Shown: piece after piece, positions 33,538 through 42,624 of the stretch
Position numbering within the stretch: the first letter of the stretch is position 1
Layout: every line of letters begins with the position of its first letter
Assembly: GCA_045643185.1 (NCBI GenBank)
Contig: JAZUKH010000279.1
Location: forward strand, 4,799 to 68,798
Length of the DNA stretch: 64,000 bases
Source of the DNA: RGIG464 sp045643185
GTDB taxonomy: Bacteria; Myxococcota_A; Bradymonadia; UBA4248
Direction of reading: 5' to 3'
Notes under the pieces: model-generated
The model's input: only the letters and a program-made list of their open reading frames with translations
Told to the model about the DNA's origin: nothing
Database searches by the model: none
Made by a program: the position numbers and the translations under genes

Positions 33538-33581
33538 GTTTTTACGGACGTGATCTTTATATATTTCAAGGAGACATGCTC

Positions 33582-36500
33582 ATGAAACGCTCTCTTTTGA
33601 CTGTTTTCGCTTTATCTGTCGTGTTGTGTGCCTGTTCCGAAGAAACGCTGTCCAATCTTAATAGCTCGGACGAGCCTTCTCAAGAAGATCCCAATAACGA
33701 CAACCCAAAAACGGATGACCCCAAAACGGATGAGCCCGAAACACCGGCCAAATCAGATGGCTCACTAGGCAGCATCTGTCATGACAAAGTCCGTTGCTTG
33801 GACGATCTTTCGTGTATGCAGGGATTTTGCAGGCGCTATGTCGACCTTGGAGATGCCTGCGACGAGTTTAATCTCTGCGACGAATCTGAATGCGTGAAAT
33901 CAGAAGGTTCGGCGCAAGGCAAATGCGTTCGAGAATCTTCGCTCCACCACACATGTAATGACACGACCATCGTCTGCCCTGCCCCCTTACAATGTATCGC
34001 CCTTTCAGCGAACATACACCGTTGTGAAGACGCCGTTGGCTTGGGCGAAGCCTGTCAGGATGGCTTCACTTATTGTGAAAACGGCCTCCTTTGCCACCCT
34101 CAGACCAACCGCTGCGCCACACGCGCCACGATCGGTGAAACGTGCGACGACACACACACCTGTGAAATGCCTTATTCATGCGTCAAAGGCGTCTGTGCCA
34201 CACGCGTCAACGAAAACTGTGACGCCTCGCACGTATGTATCAGCAACACCGCAGTCTGTTATGACGGCAAATGCATCGAATCGAATGAATGCGCCAGCGA
34301 ATCCGACTGTTCAGCAGATACGTACTGCTGCACCGAGGACGCCTGTAAAGTCAAAAATGTGTGCCTGCCCTATGGCGAAGGTCCGCGTGAAACCACGAAC
34401 GACGCTTGTGAATATGAGACCGTACCCGGCCTTTTTGAAGCAGACATCCAGTGTGAATGGGCTAAACCCGCAAAAGATGACCCATTTCCCAAGCAGGACA
34501 GCATCGTCACCCCGACCTTTGTCGCCAAAACGCCGCATAACACGGCCTCTGGCAACACGCTGATCGTTGCGACCTACCAACATGGCATTTGGGAGCCTTG
34601 TGACGAAGCTTACCAGTTTGGCGTGATCCGCTTCATCGATCCTGAAGACTGCCACGTCATAGAAAACTTATACGACAAGAAAAACTACGTTTCTGCCGGC
34701 GCCACCATGGCCATAGCAGACGTCGACGGCGACGGTTTTGTAGAAATCTTCGCTCAACGCTCTCCCCACCAGGCTAGCAACGGCACAACAGCCGGCGGCA
34801 TCGTCGCCTTCGGCTGGGACAAAGAACAGAACAAGTATGTGACCAGGTGGAGTCAGATCAACGGCTTAAAACAAAAAAACTATGGTTGGGGCGGTTTGTC
34901 CGTACACGACCTCAATGGCGACAATATTCCCGAAGTGATCAATCCGTATGGCGAAGTGCTGAATGCACAGACAGGCGAAAAACTGAATGGTACTCAAGTC
35001 ATTGATAATGCCATGTTTGCCACGATCGGCGACCTCGACAACGACGGCAAAGCCGAATTCATTGCCCGTTCTGGTAAAGTCTATGAATGGACGATCACTC
35101 GCGACGAGGCCGGTGCCATTACCAGCCAAACCTGGGTGCTCGAATACGACACGACCACGACGGGGTATCCGCTCAAAGCCTATGCTGACTTCGGCACGCC
35201 GGGTGCCACACCTGAAGAATTCGACTGGAACACCAAGGATGGCATCGCCGAAATCGTGTCGACGCGAGGTATAGACGCCGGTAAAGGCGCCTCACAGGTC
35301 GCCATGCACGCGCTCACTCAAACCGTCAACGAGGACGGCACCATCAAGAAAGGGCAACAACGTATTCTCTACATTGACAAGCTTTACGGCGGCGGTGCCC
35401 CCACCATCGGTGACTTTGATAATGACGGTATGCCCGAAGTTGGTATCGCTTTTGGCGACTACTATGCCGTCATCGACCCGCGTTGCAAGAAAGACAAAGA
35501 CGGAAATCTCCCAGAGGGGTGTTCCGCTGAGAATTATCTCTGGCGTCAAAAGAACCAGGACGATTCCTCATACACGACCGGTTCATCCGTCTTCGACTTC
35601 GATGCAGACGGCCAGATCGAAGTCGTCTACGCCGACGAATGTTATACCCGCATTTACGACGGCAAAACAGGCGATGTACTCTTCTCATCCAAGCAAAGCA
35701 GCCGAACCGCATACGAAATGCCGATCATTGCCGATATTGACAACGATGACTCAGCTGAGATCCTGATGGGGGCCAACCTTCCGGAACGTTCATGTTCCGA
35801 ACTCGATGCGATCCATCGTGGCATTCGTTGCCACGAAGATGCCGACTGCAAATCAAACGTTTGTGAAAATAACTTCTGCCGTTGTGAAAGCGATGCACAG
35901 TGCAACTGGCGCAAAAACGAAAACGACGTCGTTATATCTGAATACAAATGTACGACACCGCTGGCTTCAGACAAAGAGGTTAACAGCAAAAACGTTTGTC
36001 GAGCTTACCGTAAAATCGGCAATCCGCCGACGGGACTTAGAGTCATGCGCGACCGTTACGACCGTTGGGCTTCCTCACGTAACATCTGGAACCAATTTGC
36101 CTACTCGATTACCAACGTCAACAACGATCTTTCGATTCCGACGCTGACCGACTGGGTCCAGAACTTCCTGTCACCGTCCTTCAACAACTTCCGTGCAAAT
36201 TCACAAGGCCGTCTCGGTCGCAACGTTGCTCCGGACATCACCGGCAAGCTCAACAAAGACAACCTGTGCAAACGCACCAGCAGCCAAGACGCGAAAAATG
36301 CCATCACGTTAACAGGTGTCGTGTGTAACCGTGGTACAAAGAGCGTCGCCACGGCTATGCCTGCATCATTCTACGAAGTGCTAGAAGACGGCAGCAACGG
36401 TCGCAAGTTCTGCACAGCCCATACAGCCAGTAACGTCCCCGTCGGCGGTTGTCTTGAAGTTTCCTGTACGCTTGACGACATTGTCCCAGGTACATTAGTG

Positions 36501-36605
36501 CGTATGGTCTCGAACGACGACGGTGAAGGTGGACGCACCACGGTTGAATGCAACAGCGACAACAACACCGACGAAATCATTCTCGAAAGCTGCCCAGTTT
36601 ACTAG
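33582..36605 (+). CDS. Giant Cys-rich / FG-GAP repeat lipoprotein (paralogue 2)
   Basis: 1007 aa. The start at 33582 (second of two close ATGs) has AAGGAG eight bases before it. Lipobox VVLCAC, then a Pro/Asp/Glu/Asn spacer with KTDDP repeats, a Cys-rich block (about 60-265), a region with WxPCDEA, and FG-GAP repeats with Asp loops (DVDGDGFVEI, DLNGDNIPEV, DLDNDGKAEF, DFDNDGMPEV, DFDADGQIEVVYADE, DIDNDDSAEI). It shares with paralogue 1 the segment (IWNQFAYSITNVNND, NNFRANSQG) and a CARDB-like ending with CNSDNNTDE. An additional Cys cluster interrupts the propeller near residue 745-800. Likely surface-exposed. Confidence 0.87.
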   Translation: MKRSLLTVFALSVVLCACSEETLSNLNSSDEPSQEDPNNDNPKTDDPKTDEPETPAKSDGSLGSICHDKVRCLDDLSCMQGFCRRYVDLGDACDEFNLCDESECVKSEGSAQGKCVRESSLHHTCNDTTIVCPAPLQCIALSANIHRCEDAVGLGEACQDGFTYCENGLLCHPQTNRCATRATIGETCDDTHTCEMPYSCVKGVCATRVNENCDASHVCISNTAVCYDGKCIESNECASESDCSADTYCCTEDACKVKNVCLPYGEGPRETTNDACEYETVPGLFEADIQCEWAKPAKDDPFPKQDSIVTPTFVAKTPHNTASGNTLIVATYQHGIWEPCDEAYQFGVIRFIDPEDCHVIENLYDKKNYVSAGATMAIADVDGDGFVEIFAQRSPHQASNGTTAGGIVAFGWDKEQNKYVTRWSQINGLKQKNYGWGGLSVHDLNGDNIPEVINPYGEVLNAQTGEKLNGTQVIDNAMFATIGDLDNDGKAEFIARSGKVYEWTITRDEAGAITSQTWVLEYDTTTTGYPLKAYADFGTPGATPEEFDWNTKDGIAEIVSTRGIDAGKGASQVAMHALTQTVNEDGTIKKGQQRILYIDKLYGGGAPTIGDFDNDGMPEVGIAFGDYYAVIDPRCKKDKDGNLPEGCSAENYLWRQKNQDDSSYTTGSSVFDFDADGQIEVVYADECYTRIYDGKTGDVLFSSKQSSRTAYEMPIIADIDNDDSAEILMGANLPERSCSELDAIHRGIRCHEDADCKSNVCENNFCRCESDAQCNWRKNENDVVISEYKCTTPLASDKEVNSKNVCRAYRKIGNPPTGLRVMRDRYDRWASSRNIWNQFAYSITNVNNDLSIPTLTDWVQNFLSPSFNNFRANSQGRLGRNVAPDITGKLNKDNLCKRTSSQDAKNAITLTGVVCNRGTKSVATAMPASFYEVLEDGSNGRKFCTAHTASNVPVGGCLEVSCTLDDIVPGTLVRMVSNDDGEGGRTTVECNSDNNTDEIILESCPVY

Positions 36606-36618
36606 TTTCATGTCATCA

Positions 36619-36659
36619 TGCGTCTAGCATAAAGCCGTGCGACTTTATGCTGGACGCAT
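36619..36659. other. Imperfect 16-bp-stem hairpin
   Basis: ATGCGTCtAGCATAAAG ... CTTTATGCTgGACGCAT with one mismatch and a 7-nt loop, 14 bp after the FG-GAP lipoprotein stop. No T tract. Confidence 0.65.
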
Positions 36660-36721
36660 CGCGCTGGACAACGAACAAATTGAACGTATCGTTCCTGGAC
36701 GATCAACAAATGCGTTTGCCC

Positions 36722-36783
36722 CATCGTGCAGTCTGGCTGAATGTCTCCACGAACTTGTGAAACATTCACCTGACTGCACGATG
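36722..36783. other. Long two-part hairpin
   Basis: Outer stem CATCGTGCAGTC / GACTGCACGATG (12 bp) and inner stem GAATGT / ACATTC. It sits between converging genes. Candidate structured RNA or protein-binding site; function unknown. Confidence 0.6.
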
Positions 36784-36843
36784 TTATGCCGAAATACGCG
36801 AAATGATTCGAATTTAGTTTTCTAAATCTTCAATTCTAAATTC

Positions 36844-37977
36844 TTAATTTTCGTATAAACAGGCATTGTAGTCTGGATTCGTTTTCCAGGCACAACGTTC
36901 TTTAACGCAGCCGCATTCACGTGGATGTTGTCGGTGGCACTCAATATCGTGTTCCACGAGCTTTGTCGCAGCCTGGTCGAGTCGAACGCTCCCTTTCATT
37001 TTTGAAATGGCTTTTAACACTTCCAACGCATCCATCAAGTCTTCGTGATTTGCAGCCGACTTAATGATCAAGTCGAACTTGCCATCATCGATCGACTTAC
37101 TGGGCAAGGCTGAAGCGAGTACTTCGTTCCCAAGCGTGAGCACGATAAGTTTGGAGGCATCTGTCCAACCTTCAAACAACAAAGCGTCGTCGTCGCCCAA
37201 CGAGCCTTCGACGTGCAGATCCTCGCCTTCGCGCCGTATGTTCAGAGATTCCCACATTTTGACCGACATATTCATGCGTCGATCCAACGGCCAAAAGCGC
37301 AAATAACTGACTTTTCCGGTCACAACGTCGTAAGCCCAAAGGTGTTCGATGTCGTCAGGCGCATAGACCAGGTCGAGCTTGGGCTTGACTGCCTGCCATG
37401 TGTCGCGAATATCGTCCTTACTAAGCAAGTCTCCGGAACGAATCTGTTTCTCAACAAGATTCCCTGCACCACGCATGGATCTGAGTGCTACATCCGGGTC
37501 GTGATCAAAAGCATCGAATAGCTTTTGTGAATCGCTAACGGAGTTCTCGTGCAAGACCGAAAGTCCGGACAAAGACAGGTTTTCGAGAACCTGTTCGACG
37601 CGTTCACGCTGTGCCTGCGAGGCCTGAAACGAGATGGTCCACTGTCCTGCGGCGTAACCGCCCATACGAAGCGTTTCAGCTTCACGCACAGTCAAACGCT
37701 GTTTCACGACTTTTTCGACAACGCCGAGGTCTTCTTTATGGTCGAGAGCGACCACGAGCCGGTGATCGCAATAATCTTCTTCGACAATGGTTCGGCAAAG
37801 CGTATTGCGACAACCTGTAATGATACAATCGCTGTCCTGTTTGCAGGTATTAGAAAGTAATGCGCGGTTTTCTTCGACCAAAGCGCGTTGTTTTGCTTCG
37901 ATCTCTTCCTTATCCGAACATGAAGTGGCTGCAAACAGGCCAAGCAGTGCGAATACAACGAATTTGAGTTTATTCAT
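36844..37977 (-). CDS. Hypothetical lipoprotein with N- and C-terminal Cys motifs
   Basis: A 377-aa lipoprotein (lipobox FAATSC), with a Shine-Dalgarno-like GAGG before the ATG. A short Cys motif CKQDSDCIITGCRNTLC follows at about residues 45-61, and another near the C terminus (CHRQHPRECGCVKERC). The region between, residues 75-350, contains a beta-alpha pattern (TVREAETLRMGGYAAG) and resembles no family I can name. It lies 16 bp after the lidless Hsp70 gene and is probably its operon partner, odd because one product is predicted in the cytoplasm and the other in the envelope. Confidence 0.75.
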   Translation of the reverse strand: MNKLKFVVFALLGLFAATSCSDKEEIEAKQRALVEENRALLSNTCKQDSDCIITGCRNTLCRTIVEEDYCDHRLVVALDHKEDLGVVEKVVKQRLTVREAETLRMGGYAAGQWTISFQASQAQRERVEQVLENLSLSGLSVLHENSVSDSQKLFDAFDHDPDVALRSMRGAGNLVEKQIRSGDLLSKDDIRDTWQAVKPKLDLVYAPDDIEHLWAYDVVTGKVSYLRFWPLDRRMNMSVKMWESLNIRREGEDLHVEGSLGDDDALLFEGWTDASKLIVLTLGNEVLASALPSKSIDDGKFDLIIKSAANHEDLMDALEVLKAISKMKGSVRLDQAATKLVEHDIECHRQHPRECGCVKERCAWKTNPDYNACLYEN

Positions 37978-37993
37978 ACCTCAGGACCGGGGG

Positions 37994-39550
37994 TTATTTC
38001 AGGCGTTTTTCGGCTTCCTGAATTTCGCGGTTCGAGAGCCCCATGGCGTTTTCGATGACCTTAGATTCACGGGCACCCGTTTGTTTATCGATAACGCTGA
38101 TACCGACGACACCGTTTGCATCAATACTGAATTCGACGGCGACACGGGCTTTGCCAGCGGGCATGGGAGGAATACCAGTCAATTTGACATCACCGAGTCG
38201 CGTACAGAGATTCGCATCTTCGCTATCGCCCTGAACGATGGTTATATCGACGAAGGTCTGATCATCTTGGGTAGTGGCAAAGACTTTCGAAGCTTTTGTC
38301 GGAATAGAGGTATTACGTTCGATGATCGTAGAGACGCGATCACCTTTAGTTTTAATTCCGAGGTTAAGCGGCGTGACGTCGAGCAAAATGACTTCACTAA
38401 CTTCACCGTCCAACACGCCAGCCTGAACAGCGGCACCGATCGCGACAGCTTCATCCGGATTGATATTATGACTTGGTTTTTTACCAAAAATGGATTCGAC
38501 GCGTTCCTCAACAGCAGGCATACGGGTCATACCGCCGACGAGCAAGACATCGTCGATATCTTCGACGCGCATACCAGCCTGATCGAGAGCATCGCGGCAA
38601 GGAGCATCGAGTCTATCGATGAGCGGTTTCACGAGTTCTTCGAGTTCCTGGCGTGTAACGCTCTGCATCATGTGAAGCGGTCCCTGCTGACCGATAGCGA
38701 GGAACGGCAGGTTAACGCTGGATTCATTCATGGTAGAGAGTTCGCATTTCAGAGTCTCAGCGGCTTCACGCACACGTTGAACAGCCATTTTATCTCTATT
38801 GATATCGACGCCCGTTTCATCGATGAAGTTACGAACGAGGTATTCAAAGATCGCATCATCGAAGTCATTACCACCGAGGTGATTATTACCGGCCGTCGCG
38901 AGAACGCGGAAAGTGCCATTATGGCATTCGAGCACAGAGACATCGAAAGTACCGCCACCGAGGTCAAACACGACGATATTGGACGTACGCCCTTCACTAC
39001 TGGTTTTGTAGCCATAGGCGAGTGCCGCGAGCGTCGGTTCGTTCATGATACGGAGCACTTCGAGACCAGCTAGTTTACAGGCATCACGCGTTGCTTGACG
39101 CTGCGCGTCATTGAAATAGGCGGGAACGGCGACAACACATTGATCCACGACCGTGCCACAATACGTTTCGGCGCTTTCTTTCATCTTACCGACGATCATA
39201 GCGCTGATCTCTTGCGGACTGACACCGACGCCATCGATATCGATCCACGCATCTCCATTCGCATTTTCAACGCATTTGAACGGGAGATTACGGCAATAAT
39301 CGTTTACCTCCGGATCTGTGTAACGATGACCGATCAGTCGTTTAATGCCATAGATCGTTCGTTCTGGATTAACTGCCGCCTGACGTTTGGCGTGTTTACC
39401 GATGTGACGCTCACCTTTACTTGTAAAGGCTACCATGGATGGGGTCGTGCGATCACCTTCGGCATTTGCAATAACGACGGGTTCGCTGCCTTCAATCACA
39501 GAAACGCAGGAATTGGTCGTTCCAAGATCGATACCGATTATATGTGCCAT
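37994..39550 (-). CDS. Hsp70 (DnaK)-family protein lacking the C-terminal lid
   Basis: 518 aa. ATG at 39550 with GGAG six bases before it. The nucleotide-binding domain is complete: GIDLGTTNSCVSV, AVPAYFNDAQRQAT, LRIMNEPTLAALAYG, FDLGGGTFDVS, VLLVGGMTRMPAV. The linker and substrate-binding beta domain follow (LLDVTPLNLGIKTKGD...RIPTKASKVFATTQDDQT, VVGISVIDKQTG). The chain stops at SNREIQEAEKRLK, where the about 100-residue alpha-helical lid of DnaK would begin, so it is short (about 518 against 610-640 aa). No grpE or dnaJ neighbours. A specialised or regulatory Hsp70 is likely. Confidence 0.9.
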   Translation of the reverse strand: MAHIIGIDLGTTNSCVSVIEGSEPVVIANAEGDRTTPSMVAFTSKGERHIGKHAKRQAAVNPERTIYGIKRLIGHRYTDPEVNDYCRNLPFKCVENANGDAWIDIDGVGVSPQEISAMIVGKMKESAETYCGTVVDQCVVAVPAYFNDAQRQATRDACKLAGLEVLRIMNEPTLAALAYGYKTSSEGRTSNIVVFDLGGGTFDVSVLECHNGTFRVLATAGNNHLGGNDFDDAIFEYLVRNFIDETGVDINRDKMAVQRVREAAETLKCELSTMNESSVNLPFLAIGQQGPLHMMQSVTRQELEELVKPLIDRLDAPCRDALDQAGMRVEDIDDVLLVGGMTRMPAVEERVESIFGKKPSHNINPDEAVAIGAAVQAGVLDGEVSEVILLDVTPLNLGIKTKGDRVSTIIERNTSIPTKASKVFATTQDDQTFVDITIVQGDSEDANLCTRLGDVKLTGIPPMPAGKARVAVEFSIDANGVVGISVIDKQTGARESKVIENAMGLSNREIQEAEKRLK

Positions 39551-39758
39551 AAAAAACTCCACGCAAAAGAACTGACGTGCAACGTGATTGCTTGCGTTGC
39601 ATAGAGTCGAGTCAAATCTACTTGGACTTGAAACGACTCATACCGTTTGATAACAGCTCAACCATTTATGTCGAATCTGTCATCAAAAACAAAAATCATG
39701 CATTTGTGTCAGTATTTTACCCGATTTGGATAAAATATGGCGTTTTTTTTTCGAAAAA

Positions 39759-40595
39759 TTAACCTTCGTCGTTATCGAAGTCTTCGTCATCGTCGAAGTC
39801 ATCGTCGTCGAAGTCTTCACCGAAACCAGCGAAATTACTGATATTCGGTTCATAAACTTTCGACATTTTTCTCAAACGCTCGGCATCGGACAAAGAGTCA
39901 CGCGTTCTGAAAACGATCGTGGCTTCTTCATACACAGAAGCAGCATCGAGGATGCGTTCGAGATCATCGTCCGAATAGCTATCCATCAAACCATGACGAC
40001 CGAGCATCTGGAAATATGCCTCCGTATCATCAGGAAGGCCTTCATTTTCGTCGACGAGCGGATCTATCGCCAAGATCATACCGAGGTCAGCACAAAGCTC
40101 AGCGGCTTCCTCGCGCGTCCAGAAGCCGGCAGGATGCCAGATCAGGCGCATATTGTCGGGCATTTCAGCCCATTCCTTCACGAACTGGCTTAAGGCTTCC
40201 TTATTCTGGGTTGACGGCGTAAATGCGGACGTCGTTTCAAGCAGAATACGGCTCGCGCCGACATTCACAGCCTGCTCTTTGATGTGCGTCCAAACACGGA
40301 CATTTTCAGCCGTATGCATGAAGTGACCAAGATTGGAGGCTGATTCACCCGGCAAAAGTTTCAACGTACCGCCTTTGTGAATGTCACCGGGACGATGCGT
40401 AAACGCCTGCCACGCAACCCACACGCTGCGAACGGCTTCAGGGCTACGACCATTCACCATGTTCGCCGCCCAGTCCTTCAAAACACGGGCTTTCGGAGGC
40501 GTAAACAGACCAACGCGGTACTCGATCGCATTCGCTTTACGATAAAACGATTTACGATCCTGTGGAAGATCGGAACAACCGATAAAAAGTTGCAT
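39759..40595 (-). CDS. DUF72-family protein
   Basis: A 278-aa protein fitting the DUF72 (YecE-like) TIM-barrel family in its pattern: MQLFIGCSDLPQDRKSFYRK, AIEYRVGLFTPP, KEWAEMPDNMRLIWHP, ILLETTSAFTP. It lacks the glycine-rich YxxW patches of typical members. The C-terminal tail of about 25 residues is almost all Asp/Glu/Phe. Shine-Dalgarno GGAG. It lies 14 bp downstream of the DUF1844 gene. Function unknown. Confidence 0.72.
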   Translation of the reverse strand: MQLFIGCSDLPQDRKSFYRKANAIEYRVGLFTPPKARVLKDWAANMVNGRSPEAVRSVWVAWQAFTHRPGDIHKGGTLKLLPGESASNLGHFMHTAENVRVWTHIKEQAVNVGASRILLETTSAFTPSTQNKEALSQFVKEWAEMPDNMRLIWHPAGFWTREEAAELCADLGMILAIDPLVDENEGLPDDTEAYFQMLGRHGLMDSYSDDDLERILDAASVYEEATIVFRTRDSLSDAERLRKMSKVYEPNISNFAGFGEDFDDDDFDDDEDFDNDEG

Positions 40596-40609
40596 GCCTA
40601 TACTCCGTT

Positions 40610-40870
40610 TTACTTCGTTTCCTGAATGTAGCGCATCTGAAGGTCATAGATGATCGACGAGATCAATTTTTCTTCTTCATCGGTCAAATTGCCCTGAGTT
40701 TTCTCACGCAACATCAGCAAAATGTCGATGTTATTGCGAGCGATCATCGGATCTCTGGGGCACTCCATAAACGCAGGGTCGTCACACTGGCCAAGCGCTG
40801 CAAGCGCTGACGTGCCAAGCGTCACGACAAATGCTGAAAACGGCATCCCCTCTTGTTTCGTATCCGACAT
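40610..40870 (-). CDS. DUF1844 protein
   Basis: An 86-aa protein: FSAFVVTLGTSALAALGQ, then the diagnostic IDILLMLREKTQGNLTDEEEKLISSIIYDLQMRYI. DUF1844 is found widely in Deltaproteobacteria and Myxococcota and has no assigned role. Shine-Dalgarno GGGGGA. It lies between a 63-aa gene (11 bp upstream) and the DUF72 gene, forming an apparent three-gene operon. Confidence 0.88.
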   Translation of the reverse strand: MSDTKQEGMPFSAFVVTLGTSALAALGQCDDPAFMECPRDPMIARNNIDILLMLREKTQGNLTDEEEKLISSIIYDLQMRYIQETK

Positions 40871-40881
40871 AATTCCCCCAA

Positions 40882-41073
40882 TTAGTCTTCGTTATCGCCT
40901 TTTTTTGACGAAATCGGCTGTTTTGTCTCGACCTTCGCACATTTGTCGGCACAATCCGGAAGTGCTTCCAAATAGGACTTCACATCCGCATCCGTGATGT
41001 GCGCTTCATGCGTTTTCGGATAGGTCAGGTGACGGTCAATCAAACGAACATCGAATTTTTTATCTTCGTACAT
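40882..41073 (-). CDS. Small hypothetical protein, 63 aa
   Basis: The ATG at 41073 is preceded by GAGGAAAGAG; an earlier TTG in frame is less likely. The charged protein has an Asp/Lys-rich C terminus and two Cys residues (CADKC). No signal peptide or membrane segment. It opens the DUF1844/DUF72 operon. Confidence 0.65.
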   Translation of the reverse strand: MYEDKKFDVRLIDRHLTYPKTHEAHITDADVKSYLEALPDCADKCAKVETKQPISSKKGDNED

Positions 41074-41173
41074 ACTCTCTTTCCTCAAAGTTCAAAAACA
41101 CCGCTTGTGCGGCAAAAAAGACTGTCTTGTTTACCACAAATCCCCCGTTTTCTAAACCATTTTGATGCACTTT

Positions 41174-42499
41174 TTAGTGCAGTGCAATGACCCACTGCAA
41201 CGAGGCCTGACCAAGGCTTTCGTAAGCAAGAATGCCACACCGACCATTCGATTTCTGAATCGTCGGAACACGGCATTCTTGGTAGCCGGAACCAAGACCG
41301 GTAAATCCCTGATTGTCGCTTTCAGGCATTGTCACAACGAGGCCCTTCTCCTCAACCGATTCGACGCGAACCGTGTGGTTCTGAATGCTCGCCATGATCG
41401 CGTTGCCCTGACGAAGTTGCTCTTTGATCAATTCGCCCCAAAACGCTTTTTCGAGGCCTTTACGATCACCAGGCAGGCACATCGCGTGATAGCTCACACC
41501 CATCGCATTGGCGATGGCGCCCCACGATGCCATCGAGTTCTGACCAGGTATTTTCTGGTCACGTTTGACCTGCTCAAGATAAGTTTCGTAAGGCAATTCC
41601 GAATTTGGATTGCGCACACCAAGCAAGCGCAGACAGGCAGCCAGACATTCGAGCCCCTCGCCATCGCCACGAACAACAGGCGCTTTTGAATGACGACGTT
41701 GCGATGCCTCATAAGTGGATTTGCGCTGAAGTGCTTCGAACAGATCGCCACGAAGCTCCTCGGGGCAAGACTTGATCCATGTGCGCGCCTGCAACATCTC
41801 AGCTTCGGTCAGATCTTCCTTCGCCATAAGTTCGCGAAGGGCTTCCGGAGATTGAGCCAATGCATTCGACGACTTTTTGTCCTTGTCCCCTACCGCCTGA
41901 CTGACATAATCCGTGTATTCAGCCGCGATGTAGCCAACCGCATCCCCCAGGTGTATCTCCAAAAATCCATCTTTTTCACCATACACATTGACCTTGTCTG
42001 CCTGACTCAGCACGCCTAACGAGTCAAAATCTTTGCCGGCACCTTGTCGAACGTGGATAGCCGAAACCATCACTGACGCCGAACCGATCGGTTTAGCCCC
42101 ACGGCCCCCCAAAGACGCATCCTCATAATCCGTTCGCCTAGCGTCGATGTACCCCACCTGACCATCGACGAGGATCTTCAGCTCATCGCCAAAGCGTCCA
42201 AGAATGTCGACTTTTGACGCCGATCTCAGCGGGGGCATACTCGTGCCGCTCTTCGACGGCCCTGAATGCACTTCGACTTCCTCTTCTCCAATAATCGTTG
42301 CGGAACCGATCGGTGCCATGGCGTTTGCGCCGTTTGAACCGCCCTTGTCAGACGCCTGAGCCATACCTTTATTCAAAACTGCTTTCGGGGGATCATCCAA
42401 ACGATTCAACGTCTTTTTTGCATCCGACTTGCGGCTGTTTTCTTTATCAAGTTTCTGCTTTAATCCGCCGTCTTTTTTGTCCTTCGCCTGATCGATCAT
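41174..42499 (-). CDS. Two-SH3b protein with C39-like cysteine peptidase domain
   Basis: 441 aa, no signal peptide; Shine-Dalgarno AGGAGAG. A charged N-terminal tail (1-58) leads to two bacterial SH3 domains (about 62-130 and 136-205), seen as PIGSA-x-x-I repeats ending in GxVGYI. A linker follows, then a C-terminal domain (about 275-441) with ECLAACLRLLG (Cys285/289), a Trp/Gly segment MASWGAIANAMG, and SIQNHTVRVESV (His375) followed by a beta strand, the layout of peptidase family C39/papain-like folds. The third catalytic residue is not clear. It shares the motif NAMxPxGxAxII (59-70) with the calpain-like protein at 43977-45770. Confidence 0.72.
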   Translation of the reverse strand: MIDQAKDKKDGGLKQKLDKENSRKSDAKKTLNRLDDPPKAVLNKGMAQASDKGGSNGANAMAPIGSATIIGEEEVEVHSGPSKSGTSMPPLRSASKVDILGRFGDELKILVDGQVGYIDARRTDYEDASLGGRGAKPIGSASVMVSAIHVRQGAGKDFDSLGVLSQADKVNVYGEKDGFLEIHLGDAVGYIAAEYTDYVSQAVGDKDKKSSNALAQSPEALRELMAKEDLTEAEMLQARTWIKSCPEELRGDLFEALQRKSTYEASQRRHSKAPVVRGDGEGLECLAACLRLLGVRNPNSELPYETYLEQVKRDQKIPGQNSMASWGAIANAMGVSYHAMCLPGDRKGLEKAFWGELIKEQLRQGNAIMASIQNHTVRVESVEEKGLVVTMPESDNQGFTGLGSGYQECRVPTIQKSNGRCGILAYESLGQASLQWVIALH

Positions 42500-42624
42500 A
42501 AGGCCCTCTCCTGTGACAGTGGGAATAATCCAATCGCGTTTTTCAGAATTACAATACTATGCTGAACGACTCGGTCTGCGCGTCATATTCTTCGTCCCAC
42601 GCGCAACACCATGGCTCAAGTCAA

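Noticed and set aside
37787..39073. Long + strand ORF (428 codons) opposite the Hsp70 and lipoprotein genes
   Set aside because: It runs across two real genes on the other strand and has no ribosome-binding site or domain.
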